Below are positions 11,501-23,105 of a stretch of DNA of 64,000 bases, one piece after another. The first letter of the stretch is position 1; each line of letters begins with the position of its first letter. Made by a program: the position numbers and the translations under genes. This stretch comes from Oscheius dolichura (Eukaryota > Nematoda > Chromadorea > Rhabditida > Rhabditidae), in NCBI GenBank assembly GCA_932521035.1, contig OW051495.1, positions 2,232,001 to 2,296,000 of the forward strand. The letters are read 5' to 3'. The notes below the pieces were generated by a model, which saw nothing but the letters and a program-made list of their open reading frames with translations, had not been told where the DNA came from and made no database searches.

Positions 11501-14163
11501 TTCTAACTTTATTCATTCGTGGCAGGTATACACTACCATCCGAATTCCACGATTTCCCTCTCAATTCTTCGTTTCCTTACTTGTTTTATTCCTGTCCCTC
11601 TCATTGTTGTTGCATAAAAAGTACACACAGAGAGAAAAGCGAGCCCCCAGCTTTTTGAGTTATAGATGCCATTTTTGGAACAATAAAAAACAGCTAGATT
11701 ACGGTAATATCCTCAGCTGTTTTTTACAGGCGTTAGTTTCAAAGTGAAAAAGAGAAGACATCAGATTTGCCGTTGTTTTCAGATTTATAACACAAACTTG
11801 GAACAATAAAAAGTGCAAAAGGAAGAACGTCGCCCTAAATGCACTCCGAGATGTCCTTCTTTTATCCAGATTATTCAAATTAAAAACAAAGCCAGCCGAT
11901 CATTGAGCACCGTCAGTAAGAGGCAACTGCTCCTCTTTCTCTAGCGAAAAATGTCTGTCTCCCCGGGAAAAAAGGACTGGCTCGTATTTCCTGTCCCCGC
12001 TGCCTTCCTGGAGCATTCTCTGTTCGTTGTATTACCGGGAGCAGGCTCCACTTCGGACAGACAGGCTGCCGTGTTCATTGCCAGTCGGTTCCCTGCAGCG
12101 TGTAGTCGGAATCGCCTCACAGATCAGAACCCTTTTGCCAGTCAGTCGTTTGTCGTGTTTGTTCGTTTTCGTCGTCGACACCTCTCGCGCGGCTGGTCCG
12201 AGTGTTTCTCTCGAGGAAAAGTCTTTTCTCCCGCCAAAAGATCGTGATCTTTAGAGAACGGCCACCGGGATCAACCCGGTCAAAACTCCCTTTCTCGCTC
12301 TGAATACCGTAATCTAAAAAACATGTCAATCAATCTGAAGAGCTCCGAGAATCATGCTTCTAAAAATACCACCCTTTTATTCAAAAACTGAAACAATCCT
12401 GCCGCGGTATTCAAATGACCGTGTTTTTCGGTGCCTGTGCGGGTATTCCCCCGATGAGACACTTCCGTGTACTATCGTTAACTTTTTCCGGGACAATTTG
12501 CCTTTGCCCCCACAAAAAAGAACACAGGATCCGTTTTTATTCACTCAACAAAGGAAAGATGGCATAATATCTTATGTTTTGGCCAAGGAATATTTACAGA
12601 ACCAATATAGAAATAGTACTACATGACGAATGAATTCGATATTCTTGGAATTTTTATCTGTTTTCTAGAATGAATATCAACAGGAAATATGGAAGAGTAG
12701 TTGATTCCTTTTCCACAAGCCGTAACGGGCGCCTTCGGCGCCCTCGGCTTGACCGTGCTTGGCTCCCCTCCTCCAGCTCCGTATTCCTCCTCCCGAGCTG
12801 CCCTCCTGCCCAGCGACGCTAGGGTGGTCCTTTTGTAGGATTTGACGCATCCTTTTAGCCAAAAAAAAAGTTTGTCCCGGTAGCTCTCAAGATGGTCGAG
12901 TATCGCGCTGGGCGCATAGCCGGAAACTCCTATCGAAAACCATATACGGTTCTGGAGCACTCGTAGAGAATCATTTTGACACCAAAACCAGCTCGAAAAG
13001 TGCATAGGGTAAAAAGCTAATTAAGAAAAACGCGAAGTTTTGTAACACCCTAGTATTCAACTTGTACTAAGGAATACCAATCTAGTGAATCTCTTTCACC
13101 TTTTTATGGTTTATAATTATTTCTTATAACCAAACAAATCTATAAAAATGTTTGTCTGCCCCTTCCTTTTGAAATTCCACTCAAGCACACTTTCTCCATA
13201 GTTTCTTTACGATGTTTACCACGACAAGTTCCAAAAATTGCTGAGTTGCCTTTGCTCCCTATGAAGCTTGAATCAGTTTACAACTTTTGTGTTCCCGACG
13301 ACACATATTTAGAGAACCAACAGGAGTCAGTAGTCAATATAGAGTCTTTCTAGCTGTTCTCAACTTTATCTGCTTTCGAATTGGAAACCGATTTTTATAA
13401 AGCACGTTTTTTTTGGTTTTCCTACCAGAAACGAGGGAATCTACCGCTGCCATGGCAGTAGAACGGATCAGCACGGCGTTTCCCTGATTTCTATTTTATC
13501 TTTTCCTTTAGCAGCCAAACAACAAGTAAAAGGCGACTCTCTTATGTTATATAATCCGTCGTTATAGTCGAAAAATACTAAAAAACGAAACTACCGTAAG
13601 CTCTAGAGATGTTCTGGTATCGCCGTTCCTTTTCTTTCTTTTGAAACTTCAAATTGGTATACGGCGTTGGTTTTTTGAGATATTAGTAGTTTCACAATCT
13701 AGTTTTCTTGATATTTTCTCATTGAAACATCACATTTCGAGATGGATCTAGTTATTTACTTACGACCCAACGACTTACTAAACTAACCTTCTATTTCTCT
13801 ATGCTATATGAACCCTTCTTATAACCCGGAAAACTTGTGAATAATGTTGTATTGACCTCCCCCATTGAGTCTTTCATGGCAAGCAAATGTTAAAGTTCTA
13901 AAAGCTTTCTCTGTAATGGTTCTAATCTTGGACAGGTAGTTTCCATTTCACGCTCGTAATTCTTGGAACAACGTACAATGTTTCCGCCAAATCATAAAAA
14001 CAGGGTAAGCAAGAAGTGGTGGTTCAACATCGGTATAGCAGAGCTACTTATTTTGCTAACTTTTCTGCTTTAATAGTAATCGACAAGTAAATTATATCAT
14101 ACCATGTAAAGCTACAGTAATCGAGAGACTTTTCTGTGAATCTTCTAATCCTACGCGATCTGC
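8563..14163. repeat. Field of degenerate repeats, middle part
   Basis: About 5.6 kb without a supported gene. Recurrent loosely conserved blocks include TTTTGTGTTTGGAGCA (8655; also 7606), CCAGTACACxx (about 8630 and 10219) and CTTATAACCC/AAACTTG-type boxes (10796, 13121, 13815). This suggests an old expanded repeat. A short tandem TCAATTAG lies at 9540-9560. Plus-strand frame 10879-11103 (74 aa, starts MEPYYDIPQFSQFPHFQYD) has ordinary-looking codons but no recognisable family. I list it only as a weak candidate. The 11951-12254 frames are GC-rich and overlapping, without signature. Confidence 0.3.
12700..12990. repeat. GC-rich repeat-like segment with GGCGCC hairpin
   Basis: A GC-rich block in AT-rich surroundings. 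It contains a perfect 7-bp stem with a 3-nt loop (GGGCGCCTTCGGCGCCC, 12727-12743) and a TAGCCAAAAAAAAAGTTTG run (12857-12875). The minus strand is open across it for about 100 codons, but the predicted peptide has no family signature. The abrupt composition change suggests an inserted element of unknown type. Confidence 0.3.
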
Positions 14164-14298
14164 TATAGTCCATTTCCAATGGATATTCCATGGATTCAAA
14201 TTTGGCGGAACGTCTCCGCTATGGGACCAGCTTTGAAAGCTTCCTGGTCCCGTAGCGGAGAGGTTTTTCCGAGAAATATCCGTTGGAAATGGACTATA
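14164..14298. mobile_element. Hairpin MITE, family A copy 2
   Basis: A palindrome of about 135 bp. The left end starts TATAGTCCATTTCCAATGGA and the right end in reverse starts TATAGTCCATTTCCAACGGA. The inner arms include CGGAACGTCTCCGCTATGGGACCAG-type sequence paired with its complement around a loop at AAGCTTTGAAAGCTT-like bases. The ends match the copy at 3039-3184, so both belong to one family, and TA dinucleotides border both. No coding capacity. Confidence 0.8.
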
Positions 14299-15810
14299 AT
14301 GGCTCAAAGACCCCAAAAGCAGTTTCAGCTCCGAGATTTCCTTATATTTTTCTAGGAAAATATAAAGGAAGTCGCAATAATACTAGACTATTCGTAAACT
14401 AGGATTCTCCGCCTCTTTCTGTTATAAGATCCTTTCTTATAGCCTAAAAAATCTGAGTGAATACCTGTTTCGAAGACTTCGTTTGTCGTTATTTTCTAGT
14501 TTCACCCGTTGCCGTCTATTTGTGTTCCTCTCTCTTTTTCTCTTTTTCCGTTCGTTGTTCACTTGTCTCCTGATCATCTGCCGTGGTAATTTGAGGAACC
14601 ACTCTGCAGAAACTTTTTCTTACAGCCGAAAAGACTGTTTGCCCAGTACAAACTACGCGTGAAAGATGACCCAACTTCACTGCTCATTTCCTGTCTCTCC
14701 CTGGCTGCGCGGCTCCTTCAAAAATCCATATTTTTTGTTTTACAAAACGTACTTATCCCTGTTAGCTGCTCTGGAAATGTTCAGCTAAATCGATGCTTCC
14801 GAAAATTCCCAATTGCTCTTTATTGAATCGCATTACACAAATTTTGGCAAACCAATCACCTTTTTTTCCCGAAAATCTTGATATAGAAGCCATGAAATAA
14901 ACTTTACGACCAGAAAAAAGCTTTGTGTGAAAGCAATAAAGCAGCAAATTGCATTCTATCGAACAACTAGAGGGGAAATTTCGCCTAAATTGTATTGCTG
15001 TAAATAGGAGAAGCTGAAATATTTTGGTATAAATCTAAAACCTTCAAATAGCCCTAATCCTCGGCCTTCTGAAATGTTCCAATTTCCCCATAAAACATAA
15101 GTCTTCCAAGTGCTGTCAATTGTAGTTGAACCATTGTTATATGAAGGTGTATCCCATTTTCCCCTAGTTCGTCTTCCCGGTTTCTGCTTTTCTCTGTTTT
15201 CTGGTTTCTACTTATCCTCTCTCTTGTTCTGCTTTACCAATGTTCACCTTCATCCTATCCGTTGTCCCTTTCGTCCCCAAACAACCAATCAACCCCCTCG
15301 AACAGTGATTACTTCCGTTTCAAAAAGTCTTCAAATAGATGGCTTGAAATAAAGTTTAGTCACTTTCAAATACAACAAACTTTATTTCAGCTGCTCTTGA
15401 TCATGCTTCGAGAACGAAAGAATTCACTAAATGATTGCTTATCAAACGCGTCACCTCCTTATATGCAGAAATATAAATGTTCCAGTGCCTCAATAAGACT
15501 AGATCTTTCATTTGATTTCACTTCATTTCATTTGACTTGTCAGTCTGCCTATGCCGCCCCCTTTCAGTTATCCAGTTATTTTTATGGAGCAGGCGCCTTT
15601 TTCCTTTTCCTCAAAATGTTCCACATTCCCAATAAAACTGACCTCTTCCTATTTTTAGTACTGCTTCGTATCCCTTCTTCTAAAAATCTTTCACTCTTCC
15701 CATAAAACTCAACTTCTCTATCCTTCCCTGGTTCATTCAATATCGGTTCAGCTGTCCTGCCGCCTTCTCCCCGCCGTCGCCTTGTGGATGTCTTCTTCGA
15801 AAACTCCCCG
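14299..15810. other. Upstream of DUF229 gene; repeat field, right part
   Basis: Pyrimidine-rich DNA with loosely repeated blocks of the type TTCCCCATAAAACATAAGTC (15087), ATTCCCAATAAAACTGACC (15625) and TTCCCATAAAACTCAACTTC (15696). A GGTTCAG acceptor-like site at 15745-15751, 60 nt before the DUF229 start codon, could be a trans-splice site. The plus-strand frame 15262-15705 is not recognisable as a protein. Confidence 0.35.
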
Positions 15811-18800
15811 ATGATCCGTTTCTCACGGTTGCGTACTTGTAAAGGCGTATTGTTAGGCGTAAGTCTTCCCTTTTTTACCTAATTTCTTTCTCAAAAATCT
15901 CCAAAATTGATCCAATTTCAGCTAACAATCGGCTGTGTCTTACTCTTTTGTATTTCGACAAATTACCGTACCTCCTCTCAAATTACGAGGTTTGCTCCAA
16001 TAATAGCCGAAGAGAATGTCATCCCGTCGTCTTCTCCGTCCCTCTCGCCGTCTCTTCGCCATCATCCCTTCGATAACGAGTGTAAATTCCCGTTGATGAA
16101 TATCTACGGAGCTGACATTGCTGTGCGTTTTACTTGGTCTAAATAAGAGAGAAACGGGGAAAGTTATAGATCTGGCAATATGCGGAACGGTTACGGACTC
16201 TGAAATGCCCAGTCGACCATCCGTTGGCTACAATGGTTGGTTGTGTTTCTCAATTTTTTGTCGGGAAGTTCTTCATATTTCGGCTATTTTATATAATCCA
16301 GTCTTCTTTTCTGTGAATGATCTCTTTTCCTTGAATAGGGTTACCGTGCCGGGTCCAAAACATTCCGCCCGGGACCTTGTGAGCAAAAGTGATCTTCCAT
16401 TTCGTTCGAGTTTTGTTGGCCGTTTCACCAAAAGGGCCCCAAGAGACAAATGTACGGTAACCCTATTTTTAGAAAAAAGACTAGACACCGTGACAAGGTC
16501 TGACGGGTTACTGTGTTCTTTATTTCGCCATCTTTTGCGTCAAAATCTTACAATAACCCGTGTTTCAATGTCTCTTGAAGAAGTTTTCACCTAACGGCGC
16601 AGAAGCTCACGTTATAGTGTCATTGTCTCAAGGTTTGCAATATCAAGGCCACCTGAAACGGTAACAAATTTTTCTTGTGTTTTGAGAGTGAGTCAAAAGG
16701 AAGCCGATATTCCAATATTGGCGTGCCAGAACTCAAGTACTCTAAGTAAATTTTCCAGGATTCGGAGGGAGCAATCTACGTCCATCCTCACTTTGCCTAC
16801 TATCCGAACAAGACGGAGGCCAATATTTGTAAGATATTGATATTGGAAGGAGCTCTGAGGAATAAGACCACGAACAAGGGGAAAGACGAGGTCCGGACGG
16901 TGGCAATTCTCGATGTGAGTCAGGGGGATCCGTTTGAAAATACTTCAAAGACGAAGGAAACCCGTGAATCACCCTCCTTTGTCCTTTTTACAAAGTAACC
17001 AAAACATATAGACATTCAAAATCACCGTAATTGAATGTGCGGATATACAACAAACAGAACAAACAAAAGTGAGAGAAATTTATCGCTATTTCAACCGCTG
17101 GCGGGACAAAAAAAATGCCATTTCCCATCCAATCTAGGGCAATTCTTGATATGAGGCAGAGAACTCTGCTTGAAGGTGCATAGCGATAATCAGCAAACTC
17201 GTTTCTTCGCGCTTTTTACAAAGTCACCAAAACACATCGAACTTCAAAATTACTTTTGTTTCAAGCGGGCATGAGGAAGAAACAAGGATCAGATCAATTC
17301 AGTGGTATTTCAACCTTCCCCCAAACCAAAAAAAATTACAATTTCCTATCCAATCTCTCACTCGATGGGAGCCTTATGATATCCTCTCCAAAATCTTTTC
17401 ACCAGTTATGAAGAGGAAGATTGATAGGCAATACCTCTTTCAAAGCTTTGAAAGCTGCTCAAAACAGAAAAAGCATTCAGAACATTCATCAGATCAAGAG
17501 TCAAGAGATTAAGCGACAACTAACCATTTTATGACTATTTCAAACCACCGAAAAACATAAAAACAACAATTTTAGGCTCTCTACAACACTCGTTTCATTG
17601 TAAACGCCGATATTTTTACAATCCACTGCGTGGACAAGAAGAGTAATATAACTGCCTGGCAGAAGCATTTCGCCGGAATGTATGACTCTACCAAGCCCAA
17701 AAATACCGTAATTTCCTTCTTTTCTCGAGCCAAAACAGTCGATTTCAGCTGCTAATTGTCCCGGATACTCCAAATTTCGACCAGTATGGAAAGAGAAGAA
17801 AAGTCAAGAAAAAAACAGCTCCGGAGAGGTTGTCCATCGATATTTTGGGATTCGACTCGACCTCGAGGACAATGTTTCAACGGCACATGCCCCAGACGTG
17901 GGAGACAATGCATCGACTGGGATTCGAGGTGCTCTACGGGTATAATAAGGTCCGTTTTCTTTATTGATTCCCAAAAAAAGAATTCAAGTAAATCCTCAGT
18001 TTCATGGTTCTTATATGAATTGACAATTTCTTATTTTTCCATTGCTCTCTGTCTCTCCGTGATTTTCTTCTGCACTTTTATTGTCCAGTTTCACGGCTCT
18101 CATGTAAACTGCCCAATTTCTCTTTTCCACTTTTCTTCTCAGCTGGATCGCATATTCCAATTATTTTTTTAATATATAACTTACCGCGAAAACTGGGTTC
18201 TCCGTGTGGATTATGTTCTTTCGACGCTCCTACGTTCTTGTTTCATCAGGCTTACATAATTTTCTCCTCATACTGCTGCCAATATGTGTTCATTCACCGA
18301 GTGTTTTCTTCCAATTTTTGATCATATTTTGCCTGAAATTCCCTCCCTTCTCCCGGGAAATCCAAAGCGCGCCCTATAGCGTGTAATCTGACAGCACCCG
18401 ATAACACCATAGTAAAAATTTGGGCTAAAATCGAAAGCATCAGTATTATTGAACAGCATATCCAATACTTTCATATGAGCCATAAAACTTCCAAAAATCA
18501 AGAATCTCCGTTTCAGGTCGGTGATAATTCCATGGTAAATCTAGCTCCTATCCTTGTCGGCGACGTCAAAGAAGCCCTGAAACAGCCGAAACTCGACTCG
18601 AGCGGCGACATCAACGCCCAGTGGATCCTACCGACCACGCTGAAAATGGACCCCACGATTTTACCATTCCTCTGGAAGATGATGAAAGAAAGTAGACATT
18701 TTATGGTTCAAAAAGAAACTCTTCGATTTCCAGAATATGGATGTAAATCGATGTTGAACGAGGATATCTCACAGAAGAGCTTGGGACTGTTCCACTACCC

Positions 18801-20995
18801 GCCGAATGAATTCCTCCCGGGCTTCACGGAATCGCCGGCGGATCACTTCTACAGGGCTTATTATCTTCAGGTCTACAAGGTTAGAATTTGTAAAATCTTT
18901 TCAAGCGGTGGGAAAACTTCTAGCGGTTAGAGTAGATGCTGTCTCCCAAAATCATTTTAAAATCAACTTGGAACCTCATAAAATAGAATACAGAAATCCT
19001 TTAGAACTGGACCTACAGTCCCTGCAAAGACGGCTCCCAGATCCAGAAGGAATTCGTCGATTTGTGGTATCGTTTCGCCAATAACTACCGAGATATCTGC
19101 CATTTTGGATTCACTTTTGTGACTACGTCAGTATTTTCTGGGAGTATAACAATGGAGAATGTTCAGATTGACTCATGAGAACGCGTTCCTGATCGAAACA
19201 TTGGATGAACACGTCAGTCAACGGCTGGAGAGCTTGGATGCTAATGGTGAGACTTTCTAATCAGTTGAATAATCGAAAGCAGCGATGCTTTTCTTGTATT
19301 CACGGCAAAACAGGAAAATAATTATAAAAATCTTCGAATGTTATGGCGATTCAATAAGAACTTCCCCTTGCCATAATAAGATATTCAATAATAAGATATT
19401 CACGCTCCAATCGTGTAACGAATTTGTAACGAATTTCGGGGCGCGATTACTTCTATTTTCATTCGGAAACGGTTTCATGCATTTTTACAATTTTTAGAGT
19501 GTTTATTCATTTTTGTCGACCCCAAATTACTATAAAACAGTTTAGAAAACATGTAGATGTAGTAAAATATGGAAGAAAAAAGCAAAATCGAAAATAATGC
19601 CTTTGGAATCCATAAATTTGTTTTTCGCTGAATTATGCTTTGGTTCATATACCAAATTGTTCCTTATAATTTGCTTAATTTATTGCAATAAAAATTATGA
19701 AAGAAAACACCAGAAAAGACTTGCTATAATAGAAACTCGCATAATTAGCTCTTTTTTCCGTTGAGTTATGATTTCGTTCATATATCAAATTGTTCATTTT
19801 TCTCTGCTCTATTTATTGGAATAAAAATAAACAGAAAAAAAATAAGGAAAGCTGTATAAAATGCAAATTACGGATGCAGTGAGGATTACTGTATCAATTC
19901 GCAATGGCGCGTGTGTTACGGTCCCTTTAAAAACCACAATTTCAGGAGTGTTGGATAATTCTCTTTCTATCATCATGGGAGACCATGGGAATCGAATCGG
20001 CGTCATTCAATACAGTTATTCTGGACGGGTAGAGGAGAGGATGCCGCTGATGGCAATCAGAATCCCGCCAAAAATACGAGACAGCCATCCGGAACAGTAT
20101 CGGCGATTCCAGGAGAATCTCTACAAATTGACCAGGTTCGAAGAGTTTTCAATGTTTTGGAATTCGTTGAAATAATGGGAACGGATGATTGAACTGATTC
20201 GTACAGAATTTATGCGACGTTTAGCAATTTTGATGTCCATCAACTGCTTGTCGATGTCGCGGAGATGAAATTTGGAGAAGATCGTCAGCAACCCAAGGGA
20301 AGGGGAATTTCGCTTTTTAGAGAGATTCCACAGAATAGGTGAGTTAGCAGAGAAATACATAGATTTTAGAAAATAAAAATAAATCTAATTTTTCCATTCC
20401 AGAACTTGCTTCGATGCCTACATTCCCGAAAATTTCTGTGCCTGCCTGGTTGATCGTTCAGCTGTCAAGGAGCCTCTCCCCAAAAAAGCCCTCCCTCTCC
20501 CTCCTGCCATTTCTAACGTGAGTTTTCTATTTTAAAAAAAGAAGAAGGTAATAATATTTGCAGTCTTCTATGATAGCAATTAGAAGATGGCTTTCCGAGG
20601 AGAAATTGGATCGCTGCATCGATATAACACTTCCAAAAGCGGTCGAATTCTCTATTTTGGGTACAAATCCACTAAATCGACATGGATTGAGATCTAAACT
20701 AAATGCGACGGTGGTCGAAGCGGCTAGATATAAAAATCCACCAAAAATGGATGTAAGTTGCCTAAAAAGGAAAGAAAAAATAAATAAAAACTTGCAGTTT
20801 CTCTTCCACGAAGCCAACTTGACAGCGACATTGAAATCGGATCCTCCGGAGAATGTTTCCCTCCTGTTTCGTGTTGAAAACGATGTGGCTAGGGATTTGT
20901 TTACAGTTAATTTTGAGCCATCACTCTTTCATCAGCCTCCTTCTTGTGAATATAAGAGTATTTTTGACGTCTGTGAATGTCTAGGGTTATTCTAA
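15811..20995 (+). CDS. DUF229 family protein (sulfatase/phosphatase-like, type II membrane), 694 aa
   Basis: Fourteen exons in consistent phase: 15811-15858, 15922-16122, 16759-16914, 17576-17707, 17749-17949, 18517-18691, 18734-18879, 19005-19126, 19167-19246, 19946-20135, 20207-20338, 20403-20517, 20564-20752, 20798-20995. Residues about 11-28 form a single N-terminal hydrophobic anchor ([17 protein letters not shown]), typical of a type II Golgi or surface protein. DUF229 landmarks are present in order: the LGFDSTSR motif at 212-219, a GYNKVGDNS segment near 243, [10 protein letters not shown] near 305, a Cys-rich PCKDGSQ segment near 358, LTHEN near 396, and the MGDHGNR motif at 431-437 followed by [14 protein letters not shown]. 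The family resembles the alkaline phosphatase/sulfatase fold, but substrates are not established. Introns 16123-16758, 16915-17575, 17950-18516 and 19247-19945 are long, and three of them contain old internal tandem duplications. It is tail-to-tail with SWD-2. Confidence 0.9.
16901..17575 (+). repeat. Diverged tandem duplication spanning an exon end and intron (DUF229 gene)
   Basis: A unit of roughly 245 bp begins at GGCAATTCTCGATGTGAGTCAG (about 16903), which includes the last codons of exon 3 and its donor. It recurs from about 17149 as GGCAATTCTTGATATGAGGC. Shared landmarks are CTTTTTACAAAGTAACCAAAACA / CTTTTTACAAAGTCACCAAAACA and TATTTCAACC followed by an A-rich run and CCTATCCAATCT-like sequence. 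In the second unit the donor GT is no longer present, so it is not used. A partial third unit may precede the acceptor at 17575. Introns 17950-18516 (about 90-bp units near 17998 and 18088) and 19247-19945 (about 130-bp units near 19620 and 19752) also hold old tandem copies. Confidence 0.6.
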
Positions 20996-21458
20996 ACAAT
21001 ATATTTGTCTGTATATTGTTATGGTTCAGCAAACGGGTTTACATTGTGATTCTAGAAGAACAAGTAAATTTTTATCACTTATATACTGTACAAGTATGCC
21101 TCCGGCCGTCTTCGACAGCGCTGGGGTGAACAACTCGATCGAAAAACAGTCGACAGCGCCGGCTTCCCCTTCCCAAAACGCTGTTCTAGGAATTTTCTTG
21201 TCGAATAAGCTTTGACAGTCGGATAAGGTCAGCCGGTCGAAACTTTCTGCTTCTCTCATTTGACCGGTCAATCCGTACAGACGACAGGTCATACATACAG
21301 ACAGACAGGCAGACAGACAGACATCTGCCCATTATTAGGGTAGGATTGTTGAGCTGAAGGGATAAAAAATAATTTATTTGTTAAAATAACAAAATAACCT
21401 TAAACTTATTAGAGTATCTGTTTAATATAAGATGAGATCGATGAAGAACAATTCACAA
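20996..21458. other. Tail-to-tail intergenic region with CAGA microsatellite and poly(A) signal
   Basis: Holds the 3' ends of the DUF229 gene (+) and SWD-2 (-). A CAGA/CAGG tetranucleotide microsatellite runs about 21296-21323. On the minus strand AATAAA at 21378-21373 is a suitable poly(A) signal 81 bp past the SWD-2 stop. The block GTCGACAGCGCC at about 21150 also occurs near 32400, suggesting a piece of dispersed repeat around 21100-21340. Confidence 0.5.
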
Positions 21459-22814
21459 TCATTGTTGTACGTCTTCAGGTGGCAACCAGAAACACTGAAA
21501 ATATTTGATGAGCACCGACAGGTGTGATTTACAGCATTAAATAAAATAAAAAAGGAGCTTACGATGTTAGTGTCTGCTGTAACCATCATGCAGAACTTGG
21601 GATTAAAACGAGCGAATCTGACAAGGCCAGCCTGGTCACTTGGAAGTTTTGCTGATATTCTTCCTAGAAAAATTATCAAATAAAGAATTACATATTATTA
21701 AATTACCGGTTTCCGCACTGTAAATATAAACATGTCCATCCGCAGATCCACACAACACGTATTGAGAATCGGGAGTAAAACTGGCTTCAATTTCAATCTT
21801 CTGAAATGAAAACGTGATGCATAGCATGTTAAAAATGAAAAATCACGATGAAATGTTCAAATGCAATGCTGTACCTGATCATTCTTATGGCCTCGGAGTA
21901 CTTGTTTAGTAGTTCCATGGAAGGCATCGAGGACTTTCACGTAATCGCTATTTGTATTTAAAAGAATCAATTTTCCATCGGGAGAAAATTCCATTCCCGT
22001 CCATTCTCCAACTGTTGCAGCGTCTTTATCTACTTTAAAATTGGTAAATGGTCCCTAAATTACAAAATTATTATCAAATAAGGAGCAGGAAGCGTACCTT
22101 GTCGAATGACCGCAAATCGTATAATTTTACTACTTCGCTGTTTATACCAGCGGCAAAAATGAGACCCTCCGGATCGAATGAGGTTACAGGACGTCCTTGT
22201 ACTTGCATGAGCCCCTAGAAAGAAAAAAGGTAAGCGAATTGAAAATAAAAAAAATACCTGACAAGAGTTTGACCGTAAATCCCAAAGACGTATAGTTTTA
22301 TCAACTGATGCTGATAGGAAATTGTCGTCAATGGGAGACATAGAAAGAGCTGTAACTCTAAAAAGAACATATGTAATTCCGCAATACAATATAGCCTTAC
22401 TGTGCTGTGTGGCCAATAAAATACCGAAGATACTTGTTGTCGTAGAGGGAGAGGTATCGAATAGTATCTGAACATTGAAGATTGTTTATAAAATACATAA
22501 ATAAGCATACTGTCGACTTTTGTTGAAGAATGTACTGCTGAATTGGCACTGTGTGTATATCTTATTAAACCAACTCCATATTTTTTGCTATTTACCTGAA
22601 AAATTCACTATACACAAATACAATATATAAATACCTGAGCTCTGTCTCGCTGTCCAGTTTTAAGATCGAAAATTCCAACAGAATCATCGCTAAATGCTGC
22701 AATGAAGGTGGTTCCATCATTTACAAAGTCTATGCTGTTCACTTTGATTGCTCCTTCACCATGCTTCTTGGCAATTTGTAACTGGCTAACAACTGTATCG
22801 TCCAGACGGACCAT
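21459..22814 (-). CDS. swd-2: WDR82/SWD-2 homologue, WD40 subunit of SET1/COMPASS, 319 aa
   Basis: Nine exons, all phases consistent: 22814-22635, 22595-22511, 22467-22401, 22357-22258, 22214-22098, 22054-21875, 21800-21707, 21663-21563, 21494-21459 (TGA). The length matches WDR82 (about 313 aa). Hallmark segments are [14 protein letters not shown] near 40, [19 protein letters not shown] near 90, [20 protein letters not shown] near 125, [19 protein letters not shown] near 155, [20 protein letters not shown] near 185, and a C-terminal [12 protein letters not shown]82/Swd2 recruits SET1-type H3K4 methyltransferase to RNA polymerase II and also acts in transcription termination with PP1/PNUTS. 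A TTTCAG acceptor lies 3 nt upstream of the ATG, so the mRNA is probably trans-spliced. It is head-to-head with HCF-1 across 291 bp. Confidence 0.97.
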
Positions 22815-23105
22815 TGTCTGAAATATTCTGCTTATTCAATTATCTAAAAATGAGCGACAGCAACTGACAAGAGCAAGAACAAAAGAAAAAGAGCTGATTT
22901 TGATTGCTCGTCGGATCTCGTCGGTTTGAAAATTGTGCCCAAGATGCGCAGGGTGGCCCGCCAAAAGCACACAAATATCGCCAGCGACGGCGTCTCTCTC
23001 TTCTCTTCGCTTTGAACCAGTTGTTTTTTAATACAATTTCACATTTTTGTCTTGTTTTCGCGGCGGATTACTTCCTTCCCTGATAAACAACGTGTACTTC
23101 AGATA
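22815..23105. promoter_or_regulatory. Bidirectional promoter region between swd-2 and hcf-1
   Basis: Only 291 bp separate the two start codons. A trans-splice-type acceptor lies at each edge: ATTTCAG ending at 22818 on the minus strand and ACTTCAG ending at 23102 on the plus strand. The interior contains CTCGTCGGATCTCGTCGG and GCGCAGGGTGGCCCGCC but no clear TATA box. Shared control of the two genes is inferred from the geometry. Confidence 0.7.
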
